Source of the DNA: Diphasiastrum complanatum
Lineage: Eukaryota; Streptophyta; Lycopodiopsida; Lycopodiales; Lycopodiaceae
Assembly: GCA_029204225.1 (NCBI GenBank)
Contig: CM055100.1
Coordinates: forward strand, 13,695,638 to 13,759,637
Reading direction: 5' to 3'
DNA: 64,000 nucleotides
Shown: positions 48,928 through 60,468 of the stretch, piece after piece
How positions within the stretch are numbered: position 1 is the first letter of the stretch
Layout of the letters: each line of letters begins with the position of its first letter
Made by a program: the position numbers and the translations under genes
Notes under the pieces: model-generated
Databases searched by the model: none
Seen by the model: only the letters and a program-made list of their open reading frames with translations
Told to the model about the DNA's origin: nothing

Positions 48928-51530
48928 TGAATCATTCAAATATCCTAGTTAAATCCTTAGTATTCATTGCCAGATTTCAGCGTATGGCTTTCAAGTTAAA
49001 TGGTTGCCCCATCATTTGGGGCAAAGCACTGCTATAGCTTGTACCTGGAAGGCGGTACCGATCTGCTGTCTACTAGTGAAGATTATGAAGGATTTTATGA
49101 ACATTATGTGATTGTATATGATCAAGTATTGCAAATGCGCTGTTAACAGTTCCAAGTTTGCAGTCGTTCAAGAATCCGTTTTTATTTTATGGCATGTTTC
49201 TGGTTGAAATATTATCGATGTGTGCGTTTGTTCATTATCAACTTTATAGCTCTGCCAAGTATCCCTTTTCTTCGTCCCCAAGGTTTCCTTTCAATATAAT
49301 TCATTTGCACGATTAAATACTCGAGTACTCAAAGCAAACTCATGTCTGATTTATGTTTTTCTTATCTAGAAACTAATCACGCAACAATCTGGAATTTGGT
49401 CAGCCAATGAGTAGGATATTAGTGAGGACTTCCTTTCCTCTCCTCAAGGTCAGGAGTTGAACTCCAATCAGCTGCACAAAAGGATAAACTGTAGAAAAAC
49501 ATCCCAGTTTTTAGCTACTCTCAATGCAAATGTGGTAGTACTGTCTTAGTTATAAAACTCTAGCTCTTGTTGGAAAGAGATTTTAGCTATCGGCCAGAAG
49601 ATATTTTATATTTGTGAAAATGGTTTTCCACATAACCAAATTGTCTAAAATTGCACAATCTGATCTATATTGTTATTCACAGCCAAGGGCAAGCTACCAG
49701 CTAAATATTGTTTGAGTAAACAAAATGATGTCTAGTAATTTGCGCTCTAAATGGGCTTTTTTAATTACTGGACTAGAGCCTTGAAAAATGACCCAATGTA
49801 TACTGAGGCAATGTGCCTAGTGCAAACTCTAAGCTTAACAAACTACTTGAAAGATTGAAGCGTCATGTCACATTTTCTTTAAACAGCTTCTGTTGTTAAG
49901 TTGGATGCCCAGTGATGGCAAGGACTCTCAAAAATACAAACTCTTATACCCACTACTCATTTTTGAGGATTTTGCTCCTTCATTCTGTGGATATTGATTA
50001 TAATTCACCTTTAACGCTCTCCAATTTCAACCAGGGCCCAGGCCCTTACATTGCATTTTCCTCCTGTGACCTGTCCTGTTGCATTAACACTAGCCACAAG
50101 ACTGAACTGATTTAGTTTTATCAGATGCTTATTTACAGGTTTGCTGCATCTGATTCATAATGGCCAGGTACAGGCAGGGTACTGTGGAGATCACCCATGA
50201 ATGTTTTATGTTCACAGTATGTTGTCTTAAATTTTGAGGCTTGTAGAGGCATCATAGCTGCTAGCTTTATGGAGATATGAAAGGCATTGACAGTCTTTGT
50301 GGAGGTTGACTCGTTGGTTCTGTTTTGCTTCTAGGCATGGCACACGAGTGCCAGACATGAGCATGAACATTGTTGGTTGTTGGTTGAAAGATGTCTGTAG
50401 CATTATTTGAGTGTCCTCTTTACAAACTCTCTTAGCCTATGTTGGTGAGCTGTGTTTCTCATTTGACATGGCCAACTCATAGAACGAGGCATTCTTCAAT
50501 GATTGGTAACTCGAGTTATCTGGAAAATATGCTGCATGTGATCATCAAACTGAAAGTTGCAGAAGAATATTCTTCACTTGTTACACCTCTTTGGGGCTAC
50601 AAGTTTGGTATAGATTTTAAAGAGCTAATATCATCAGTATTTGAGATGTGTGTATGGCTTGCCTAGGCACCATCTTGTGTGCAAGTCTGGGATAGTGAAA
50701 GGTGCAAAGTATCTTTGTTTGCGCTTAGAAGTGGATACTGATGGTGTGACCGCTGATCTAGGTTTGAAATCAATCAGAGCTGACTTCAGGCTCAGGAGTG
50801 GAGTTGCATGAAGCCTCTCTTTGGGTATGCACCCTTTAAGCACTCAATTTGATTCTTCTGTAGAGATTATTAGAAGTTTGATGCAACTTTTTCTATTTGA
50901 GTTGTGATTAGCAATTTTGATAGAACTATCTGTTGGAATTTTGTTTTCATTTTCATGTTTGCTCTCATTTGATGATGATGCAATGCTTCTTTGAGATGAT
51001 GCTTTAGAGAGGACTGTGTTAGCTCAAGAAATCTCAAGCTGTAAACTAACCTGCACTTTCAAATCTGGACCACTCGGTCATAATATCTTCCACCTTCTGG
51101 CTCATGCTTAACAGGCTAGAGGTGAAAGGCCGACAAGGTTAAAATTTAGCTGGTTTCTGCAAAATCTGATGTGTCTTATACAAGAGCAAGACCAACTTTG
51201 AAAAGGGTGAAGTTCTTTTGGCCACCTTCAAGTGTTCATCTTCAACTCTCTTTGCTGTTGTGTGCAGGCTAACTCCACCTTTTCTGATGTGGACTCCCTG
51301 TTGCAAATAATGTATTGCTTGAATTTCCTTTAAAAGGTGTAACTCTCTAAGGACAAGTTTGTCTCACAATTGGAGACACTGTTAAGATTCAATGTTACCA
51401 TCAAACGATATGTTGATGACCTTTTTTTAGCGTTTTGACCAAACCATAATGCTTATTAGGGGTTCATATGTTAAATACATTATGGGCCAATCATCAATGG
51501 CCATTCCCTTTGCGTAAGGCTTACCATGAC
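48928..51530. other. F-box 3' flank and spacer, no supported gene
   Basis: The 3' UTR of the F-box gene should lie in the first few hundred bases. A possible degenerate SINE occurs at 49395-49500 (GAGTTGAACTCC resembles a B box). Other short frames have no motif. Confidence 0.4.
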
Positions 51531-51898
51531 ATGAGCAAAAGGATGTCAATTGATTATTGTGTTAATTGTAAATAACCTCAAAATTGAGTCCAAATAAGTA
51601 TAAACACAACTATTTACTTAGGAGTACATACTTACAGTTGGTGGTCTACCAAACTAACTCTATAACTGAATACAAACATAGTTGTGGACTCATGAGAATT
51701 ATAGGATATGAAAATATGAGCAAAAGGAGGTCAATTGATTATTGTGTTGATTGTGAGTAACCTCAAAATTGAGTCCAAATAAGTATAAACACAACTATCT
51801 ACTTAGGAGTAAATACTTATTGTTGGTGGTCTACCAAACTAACTCTATAACTGAATACAAACATAATTGTGGACTCATGAGAATTATAGGATATGAAA
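51531..51898. repeat. Tandem duplication, two units of 184 bp
   Basis: ATGAGCAAAAGGATGTCAAT at 51531 recurs at 51715 as ATGAGCAAAAGGAGGTCAAT, and the copies stay very similar up to …GGATATGAAAAT. A ninth-base remnant ATGATCAAA begins a third unit. No coding content seen. Confidence 0.9.
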
Positions 51899-52841
51899 AT
51901 ATGATCAAAGATCCCCCTCGGTAGGAATTACAATGTTGACATTTGTATCATCCTCATCTAGCAAACCCCCAAGAAGAGATTAAGTGAAAGTCATGGATAT
52001 CTCAATATCTTTGGCAGCCACATCTCAAATCTCTCCTCTATATCAAATCACTCCAACACAAGTAATCAATCCTCATCTTGCTTCCCTCCCTACATCATAT
52101 AATGCTACTTTCAAGAAAGTCAAACCAACCCTCTTGCTTTGATCTTATCAAGGGCATAGAAGTTAAAAGTGCACACAAACCATGTCCCGGTAGATGGCTT
52201 CAATATGTTTTTCTCTAGTGTGGATCAAGAAGAAAGTACTCTAGTTTTTCTCGCATGGAGAGGTTATACTCCCCCGGCTAAGAATCTTGATTACCATTCT
52301 TTATAGATTAGGTGCAGATGTTTCAAATGACACCCAACACTGCAAACCCATGTACATCTTCAAACGACCCTTGCCTTGCCCATTTTTATACATAGACAAT
52401 CAATCTAGCAAGACTATTTTCATTTGTCTCTCCACAACAATCTTCCATCCTTTGCAATTTTTTTATTAGACTCATGACCCATATTCAACCATTGTGGATG
52501 TAAAACATGTAAAACAGAATGCATTGTCTCCCATCAATCAAGGCAAAACCCCTCTATTGCACTTCAAAGAGGAATCCCAAAAGTCCATGATCCAACTCCT
52601 TGACTCATGAAATCCATGAGCTCATATGCAAAAGCCCACAGCGGGTCCAAACCACCATATTTTAGATTTGAAAAATTCACTATCTCAGCGAGCATTGTCA
52701 ATGAAAGCCATACAAAGCAAAAATAGATCTTTTGCCCATGCAAGTTCTTCAAAAATGATAATATCTTGAAGAAAGGTGCTACAACTTTCAACATAGTTAA
52801 TAATATAAATTTTTCTTTTCATAGGATTTGATATTAATATT

Positions 52842-52885
<44 letters not shown>

Positions 52886-53171
52886 TCAGCAGTGATGGAG
52901 AAAACGAGTTTCTTGCCTTTTGATTGGGCCATGTTTGCCCTAAAATTTATTTGCAAGGCATTTGAAGTGCATTTGAAATGCTTGAAAATGGCATGTGACT
53001 TCAGAAATTGTGACTTTAGAAATTCATAGAGAGAGAAGTTTCTAGAAAGAGAGAAAGGTATAAAAGGGCAAGAGAGAGAAGGAGAGGCGTGCATAGGAGA
53101 GAGAGAGAGGCGTTGTTTTTTAATCTTTTAGGTTTTTTTTAGGTTTTATAGGAAAAATAGCAATAATGTGA

Positions 53172-53255
<84 letters not shown>

Positions 53256-53260
53256 TAAAT
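51899..53260. other. Spacer with two GA microsatellites
   Basis: GA tracts occur at 52843-52881 and 53176-53252. No gene is recognised. A minus reading around 52470-52560 (MHSVLHVLHPQWLNMG) may be more of the hAT relic to the right. Confidence 0.4.
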
Positions 53261-53289
53261 ATAACCAAAGTGTGTTCTCCAAAAGCCTC

Positions 53290-53560
53290 AAAATATCACA
53301 TTATCTTATGAAACAAAACTAGAACTCTTTGATGGGGTGTGATGAAAGTAGCTATTTTACATGCCTTTTGCAACATAGAAGTCACCAAATCAATCTTTTT
53401 AATATCCACAAACAATGCTTCTAAACAATGGCAAGAGCAACGAGAAAATAAAATCCTAAGAAACTCCTCCAACGTCTCAATGTTTGCATGCAAGCAATTG
53501 GAAACATTGTCCATCGCAATTCGGACCACATATGCTTTCCCTACTTACGAAATGATTGTG
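53290..53560 (-). pseudogene. hAT transposase core relic
   Basis: Minus-strand VVRIAMDNVSNCLHANIETL … FSRCSCHCLEALFVDIKKID … CKIATFITPHQRVLVLFHK follows the hAT/DUF659 pattern of DNasNc, then WspCaaHcLnLmLeDI, then I.tFI.nHq.vL.l.rk. The first motif carries a catalytic-type Asp (VxxDN). It is only a fragment, and I see no ends. It is unrelated in sequence to the hAT at 3760. Confidence 0.5.
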
Positions 53561-54189
53561 CAATGTGAAATTTGTCGCTTGTCTTTATGGCCCATGTAGA
53601 TACCAAATCACCACTTTCTCAACTTCTCTTAGGTAGAGGTCATGTACATGCAACAATGAACGAAACTTGTGTTGTCTCCTTATCAAATTCCACTTCTTTC
53701 TCATTGTTTGTCACATTTATGAACTTGGCCTACAAATGCTTGCACTACATTCACAAAAGCTCTATCACATTTATCTAGTCCTACTCCTTCCATGGCAAGT
53801 GAACGTGACAATTTGTTGAGAAGGACCACCTTGCTTGGTAGTGATAATTACATATCTACACTTCATCCCTTTCATGCCTCCACCACCCTTTACTCCCTTA
53901 CAAAAATTCATAGGTGCGAAATCTTATAATATCACCAAAATCTAGACTAATGCCACGGTCCTTAGAGGAATTCTAAATCCAAAAGAGACCTACAAGAAAT
54001 GCCACATAGATTGACAAGTTTATTAATGTAAATTACCAAAATAAATTTATTTTCTGCCCAAATGTTTTTTCATTTATGCCCGCACTATTTTCGATGCTTA
54101 ACCATTCTATGTACATTATCGTTTATAGTTCATTAAAAATAGTATAACCTTTTAACCATAGCTCTGATTGAGACAAAAATTATACCATT

Positions 54190-54502
54190 GGAAAGCGCTC
54201 GCCGACAAGAGCTTTCCAACGGTACCCTATATGACCTGCTTCCAAGCAACTGTTCAAAAGTTATAGCCGGTCAAACTTTAATAAGACCCAATACCTCTTT
54301 TGTGCCTCGAGTAAGAACCCTTTTGACCAAATATTGCTTCTGTGCGCGGATAGAGCACCCTCTCAGTGAGAGGGTACTCTATTGTCTCACAGAAATGATA
54401 TTTGACTTTTTCAGAAACTTTGATTGGCCACAACTTTTGAACGATAGATCAAAAGTAGGTCATGTAGGGTACCGTTGGAACGCTCTCATTGAGCGCTTTT
54501 AT
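54190..54502. repeat. Foldback (inverted-repeat) element, about 313 bp
   Basis: The left arm (CCAACGGTACCCTATATGAC … GTTCAAAAG … GGTCAAACTT) is the inverse of the right arm (AACTTTGATTGG … CTTTTGAAC … GTCATGTAGGGTACCGTTGG). The pairing continues to a central palindrome CCCTCTCAGTGAGAGGG (54358-54374). The left arm has about 40 unpaired bases. The outermost paired words are AAAGCGCTC (54192) and GAGCGCTTT (54491). A 133-codon frame (54188-54589) runs through it and is probably not a gene. Confidence 0.7.
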
Positions 54503-54602
54503 TTCGGGTTCACCTTCTTTTTGAGCTTGGAGCTGTCTTTCTATTCTCAATCGTTGTTACATGTTTTGCACAACTTGAGACTATTTTAATGGAAGTCTTC
54601 TT

Positions 54603-56320
54603 CAGCCAAAGTAACTGCTATTCACGCATTTTTTTCATGGCATTGTTATCTTCTTGCAAGAATATGTGTATCTTATGAGAGTCTTCTTGTATCTTCTGAG
54701 AGTCTTCTTGCGCTCAGTACGATGAGAGTTATTTTGTCAGTTAACATTCACTGTCTTGCCCCTTTCGAAATTACTTTGTGCTGACATAAGCAGATGGGGT
54801 GGTTTATTTGGAACCATTGCTAAGAAATTGATTGCTTAAGTAAACTGGATTGCCTCATTTTTTAAAATGTTTGTAATTATTTTTTTTATTATAGTGATGT
54901 TAAGTAAGGCTAAGAGTTTGAATTTTACAGAAATTTTGTCATTTGGAGTAAAGATGGATTAAATGCTACATCTATTCTCTTGTTTGCCTACTTGAGTTTT
55001 GATGCAGTAGCAACTATGGCTGAGGAGACAAAAAATTATGAAGAAAGGGCTGGCAAAATAGATAACCATACTAACATTGAACACATACATCTATTGTAAC
55101 TTACACAAATTTTTAGCAATCCTATTCACTTTGCACAGACTTTAGCAAACTAGTGACATTTATGAGCTAGATTTTCAAAACAGATTCATACATTCAAAAT
55201 TTACAATAGAGCTAATTGGGATGATTTTTTAATCATGATAATCTCAATGACGATGTTGCCAACATATTTAGAATCTATGGACTAGATTTTATTGATTAAT
55301 CTAGTTCTTTTAGGGATATAGTTCACGAAGCATGTTGCAGCACCATAGTTGAAAGAGAGAGCCAGGCATAAGAATACCATGCATTAAAGCACTGTAGAAA
55401 GTAAAGGTATTTTTTGGGGGTGGAAAGGGGGGGGGGGGGGCATTCGACATTTTGGAACACTTGTTATGAAATCCTATGCCTCTAAAATGTTGTTCAGCTG
55501 CAACTTACAATTATTGAGACACCTGGGCTCTTTGTGGGATAACTAAATTGCATCGCTTGTAGGGCTGTCTATTTGGTGATCACATCACTTTCTTGGCTAT
55601 TCTCATTGGATTAGTCATGTGAAAGTTTTAGTGAAGTATGAGCAATTTGAAAAGCAAAAGAGGAGAAGCATGAATGGAGTTTTTGAGATATAATGTGTGA
55701 GATAGAAAATAATGTTGCAAATTATCAAGCTAGCCATGGGTTTTTGCTTGTGCCTCATGGTTGTGTGTGTCTTTGTCATGGTAGTCTTTGTTTGAAAAGT
55801 GAGAGAGCTTTTGCTATAATGAAGCATCATACCCTTCAGGGTGTTGCCTAAGTACCTTCAGAGCAAACAACCATTTCTTATAAATAGTTGCTAGGCACCT
55901 TGATGCGATAATTGTCATTTATGCTACTTGACAATGCTCATGATTGTTTAGTGAATGCTTTGTTGTCCTTTGTCAAACATTTTGTGAAACATGTCAAGTC
56001 ATATAAGAAATATTTGATGTCCCTTACAATTCAAAGCTACCAAAGGGATTTAGAACGCATCTGGTGTCTCCTAGAATGAGAGTGGTAGTTTTGTTGAAGG
56101 GTTTTAGGGTACATTGTAAGATTAGTGTAGTTAAAATGCAAGAGTCGTTTGAGGAATATGTTAGATTTCTTATGCTCGGCCTTAAACAAATCGTTCAAGT
56201 AATGAGCATCCTGAAAAACCGAAGGCCGACAACATATTTTCGAGCCTTCACATTTTTTTTTCTCCCTTGAGATTTCTTGTGCCTCAGAAATCATTTTAAG
56301 GCACCTTATCCTTCTTCGCC
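54603..56320. other. AT-rich spacer, no supported gene
   Basis: Contains a G-rich run with 14 consecutive G (about 55427-55440). No motifs recognised. Confidence 0.45.
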
Positions 56321-56325
56321 TTTTT

Positions 56326-57730
56326 CGCTCCTTAGCAAAAAATGCAACACACTGGCCAAGTGGCCAGAATGCCTTAGAGATCATTCTTAAGGCACCTTTT
56401 GCTTTTTCGCCTTATTCGTCTTTTTCCCTTCACGAAAAATGTGACACACTAGCCAAGTGGCCAAAATACCTTAGAAACCATTCTTAAAGGCACCTTTGCT
56501 TTTCCCGTCTTCTTTGTCTTTTTTGTTCACGGAAAATACGACACACTGGCCAGAATGACTTAAACCATTTCTAGACCACCTTCAACTTTTTTGCCTTTTT
56601 CTCTTTGCAAAAACTGCGACAAAGTACCCAGAAAACCTTAAAACATTTTAGGGCACCTTCGCCTTTTTTGGTTTTCTTTGCCGCCTCTAAACTAAGGCAC
56701 TTTTCGTCTTTCTCACTGCCTTTTTGTTCAAGGCACCTTCGCCTTCTTCTCTGCCTAAGGCACTTTTCGGCTTTTTCACCTTCTTCACTGCCTTGAATCT
56801 AAGGGCACCTTAGGTATTTACATACCTTTAGTGTAAGGGCACCTTCAGGAGTTGCAAACCTTCAGTCTAAAGGCACCTTCGGGTTTTTCAGCTTTTTTGC
56901 ATTTTTGCTGCATTGGCTGACCGACGTTGCCAACTTATCAGCAACCCTAAAAACAGCTGGACAACCAAATATCCCAAAGGCAGTTGGTGATTACCAACTT
57001 TGTAAATATGCAAAGACTAGCGTAAATAGCATTAAAAGCTTGTAAAATATTTTGTCTCTCGACACTTGTAAATATATATATTAGCTGAATCAAGCTATGT
57101 AAGTGTTAACTGAGACCCTAGCTAGCATCTTCCAAGTTGGAGGAGAAAATTAAGGATCAGTGGGTTGCCAACCAATCTCTTCTGGATTCCTTTAAGTAGA
57201 AAAATTCATGCGGTCTTATGAAACTTCCTAAGGATAAAAGCATCACAGGCATTGTGAATTATGCGCTTGGAAAGGTTAATTTGGGTTCTCAAGCTTCTAT
57301 TTGCCAAGATTTATCATATCTAGTGAGTAGATCTAGTTGCATTTTTGTTAGGATTGTTGTGTTAGCAAACATCTTTTGTGAAGAAAGTTACAGCTCAAAA
57401 GTGAGTCTACAAAATATTGTTAGCTCTAATAGTAGGCATACTCTCCATACATTAATTTACATAATTGAAATTCTCTTTCAATCAGAGTTTTATGTAGCCA
57501 GCGTTATCATGCTTAGCAAGCTGAAGTTATTACTTCAAACTATTGTACTCACTATTGACATTAATCAGAGTGCAATTTTTGTCTCACTACTGTGTCGTTC
57601 ATTTGCGCATTCCGTATGAATTCTTCTACTTGAATATTTTTGCTGCTAACTATTGAGTTTACGTTCCTACATGCCACGCTCAATCCTCGAGCTTCCGCTG
57701 CCACTCATGCTCACACGCGATTTTACGACA
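56326..57730 (+). repeat. 5' LTR of copia 3, with subrepeats and an extra segment
   Basis: Holds degenerate tandem subunits (GACACACTGGCCAAGTGGCC … AAGGCACCTTTGCTTTTTCG; about 90-95 bp). About 350 bp at 57113-57463 are not in the right LTR. The end …TTTTACGACA abuts the primer-binding site. Confidence 0.75.
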
Positions 57731-57742
57731 TGGTATCAGAGC
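57731..57742 (+). other. Primer-binding site of copia 3
   Basis: TGGTATCAGAGC directly after the LTR end; initiator tRNA-Met type. Confidence 0.85.
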
Positions 57743-57873
57743 GAGCATTTCAGTAATCTGCATTTCTACTACGGATTATTAGTCTTGTTTCTATCAAGAC
57801 GTCTTTCTAGCAAACGCGCAGCCAACAGTATTTTGACAATCGTTGTTTCTACCAACGATCTAGTCCAACCAAA

Positions 57874-59448
57874 ATGGATCCATCATCTAGTTCATCTCAC
57901 ATTGACAAACTTGATGGAGATAACTACCATTTCTGGAAATTCAAGATGAAGGCTAAACTTCTAGCCAAAGAACTATGGGACATCATTGATGGCACAGAGC
58001 GCAAACCAGAAGATGATGCAGCCATCATTACCAAGTGGAGACTGAGAGATGGCAAAGCATTTGCCATGATCACCCTCAATATTAAGGATACTCAGATCAG
58101 CCACATACGTGATGCTCATACCGCTAAGGATGCATGGGACATCCTAGCAACTCTCTACGACATCAGAGACGTTACTTCCAAGCTACATTTGAGGAAGAAA
58201 TTCTTCACCCTGAGAATGTCTGAGATGCAGATAGTGTTTCGAGTCACCTCAACACGTTCAAAAATCTTATGGAGCAGATGACTGCAACCAGCTCAGTCAT
58301 AGAAGATTCTGATGCAGTCATGACTCTATTATCGAGTCTAGCTAAAGCCTATGAAAATTGGGTAATGGCAATTTCTACCCAGACGCACCTCACTCTATCA
58401 AGAGTAATTTCACTACTCCTACAAGAGGAGATCAGAAGATCAGCAACCTCCTCAGGCTCAAGATCGGATCCTCAAGCTCTGTATTCAAAAAATCAGAAGT
58501 TTAGATCCAAGAGGTCTACATAGTCAGACAATCCTGACAACAAGAGCAACATGCAACGACCTGTATCAAACACACCATCAACTTTAGAGTTTTCATCCTT
58601 CCAACCAAGACAGAATCTATTATGTAAGTACTGTAAGAGGACTGGTCACCTTATCAAGGATTGCAGAATGCTGCAATACAACAACTAAAGGAAGCAACAG
58701 TTCCAACAACAAGCAAATGCTGTTTCTACCAGTCACTCGATCCAGCAACAGGAGGAAGATGAAGCTGCCTTCTTGACCAAAGTCGAAAAACAACAGGATA
58801 TCAATTCCTAGTATTTGGACTCAGGTGCATCACAACACATGACTCACCATCGACACTGGTTCCATGACTACAAGTCATACACCCATCCTTCAGTTGTGCA
58901 ACTTGGAGACATCTCGACTCATACTATCGAGGGTGTAGGAACAATCAAAGTCGAATTCCAAAAATGTGATGTAATGTTTTTGTCCAATGTTCTTCACATT
59001 CCAAATCTGACCAACAACCTACTCTCAGTTAGCATAATCATAGATTCGGGTCAGAGGGTTGAATTCGATAGACAGGACTGCACTATTTTTGGTGAATCTA
59101 GGAAAGTTATCGCTTTTAGTAGGAGGTGTGGAAATTTGAATAGAATCAATCACTCCTATTCTACAAGTAGTCAAGCTCTTTTTACTTAAACTTCTGAATC
59201 AACTGAGATGCTTTGGCATTTCAGATTAGGCCATTTATATTCTAGTTATATTCAACAAATGTTGAAACAGAATTTAGTACGAGATTTACCCTTTATTAGA
59301 AAATCAAATTCTTCATGTGAAAGCTGTGTTTCAACAAGCATGCTAGAACTCCAGCCGCTTCCGATTCAATTTGTTCTTCTAAAGGTTCGTTAGATCTTGT
59401 ACACATGGACATTTGTGGTCCAATGCAGACTATTTCCACAGGGGGAGC
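57874..59448 (+). pseudogene. Copia 3 gag-protease-pre-integrase
   Basis: ATG 57874. Gag has LDGDNYHFWKFKMKAKLL (UBN2-type), and after a frame change near 58230 MTLLSSLAKAYENWV. A zinc knuckle CKYCKRTGHLIKDC lies at 58624-58665. A protease-like segment reads LDSGASQHMTHH at about 58815, with an intact D-S-G. The pre-integrase segment has LWHFRLGHLYSS and CESCVSTS (59210-59340). It ends in the integrase start VHMDICGPMQTIS, which is cut at the LTR junction. Stops at 58522, 58686, 58810 and 59188 make it non-functional. Confidence 0.8.
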
Positions 59449-60400
59449 TGTCGCTCCTTAGCCAAAAATGTGACACACTGGCCAAGTGGCCAGAATGCCT
59501 TAAAAAACCATTCTTAAGGCACTTTTGCTTTTTCGCCTTCTTCGTCTTTTTCCCTTCACGAAAAATGCGACACACTAGCCAAGTGGCCAAAATACCTTAG
59601 AAACCATTCTTAAAGGCTCCTTTGCTTTTCCCGCCTTCTTCGCCTTTTTCGTTCACAAAAAATACGACACACTGGCCAGAATGACTTAAACCATTTCTAA
59701 ACCACCTTCAACTTTTTCACCTTTTTCTCTTTGGGAAAATTACAACAAAGTACCCAGAAAACCTTAAAACCATTTTAGGGCACCTTCGCCTTTTTTGGTT
59801 TTCTTCACCGCCTCTAAACTAAGGCAGTTTTCGCCTTTCTCACTGCCTTTTAGTTTAAGGCACCTTCGTCTTTTTCTCTACCTTCAGTGTAAGGCACTTT
59901 TCGGCTTTTTCGCCTTCTTCGTTGCCTCGAATCTAAGGGCGCCTTAGGGATTTACATACCTTTAGTTAAGGGCACCTTCAGGAGTTGCAAACCTTCAATC
60001 TAAAGGCACCTTCAGGTTTCTCGGCTTTTTCGCGTTTTTGCTACATTGGCTGACCGACGTTGCCAACTTATCAACAATCCTAAAAACAGCTAGTACAACC
60101 AAATATCCCAAAGGCGGTTGGCGGTTACCAACTTTGTACATATGCAAAGACTGGCATAAATAGCATTAAAAGCTTGTAAGATATTTTGTCTCTCGACACT
60201 TGTAAATATATATATTAGCTGAATCAAGCTATGTAAGTGTTAATTGAGTTGATTGAAATTCTCTTTCAATCAGAGTTTTCTGTAGCCAGCATTATCACGC
60301 TCAGCAAGTTGAAGGTATTACTTCAAGCTATTGTACTCACTGTTGATATTAATCAGAGTGCAATTTTTGTCTCACTACTGTGTCGTTCATTTGCACATTG
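59449..60400 (+). repeat. 3' LTR of copia 3, truncated
   Basis: Matches the 5' LTR from TCGCTCCTTAGC to TCATTTGCACATT, without the 350-bp extra segment. It then changes abruptly to the end of a different LTR (copia 4). Confidence 0.8.
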
Positions 60401-60455
60401 CCTTAGGAGATCACAAGTACATGTTGTGTTCAGTCCACACGTGTGAATTTTAACA

Positions 60456-60468
60456 TGGTATCAGAGCC
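60456..60468 (+). other. Primer-binding site of copia 4
   Basis: TGGTATCAGAGCC immediately after …TTTTAACA; initiator tRNA-Met type. Confidence 0.85.

Larger units (their letters stand above)
56326..60400 (+). mobile_element. Ty1/copia element 3, internally deleted
   Basis: A left LTR (56326-57730, ending CA at the primer-binding site 57731-57742) and a right LTR (59449-60400, truncated at its 3' end) flank gag, protease and pre-integrase. The remaining integrase, RT and RNase H are absent. The interior ends inside integrase coding sequence directly against LTR sequence. The visible LTR match starts at 56326, but the true LTR start may lie further left, since the right copy has lost its outer edge by deletion. 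Confidence 0.75.

Noticed and set aside
54188-54589. 133-codon plus-strand ORF
   Set aside because: It runs through both arms of a foldback repeat; better explained as non-coding.
57218-57619. 133-codon ORF in the copia 3 left LTR
   Set aside because: It crosses from the extra segment into common LTR sequence, so it is not a gene unit.
59439-59448. GGGGGAG as a true polypurine tract of copia 3
   Set aside because: The same bases code for the integrase start (STGGA), so the match is probably a coincidence at a deletion junction.
60456-60468. tRNA gene fragment
   Set aside because: It is the complement of the initiator tRNA-Met 3' end directly after an LTR, so it is a primer-binding site.
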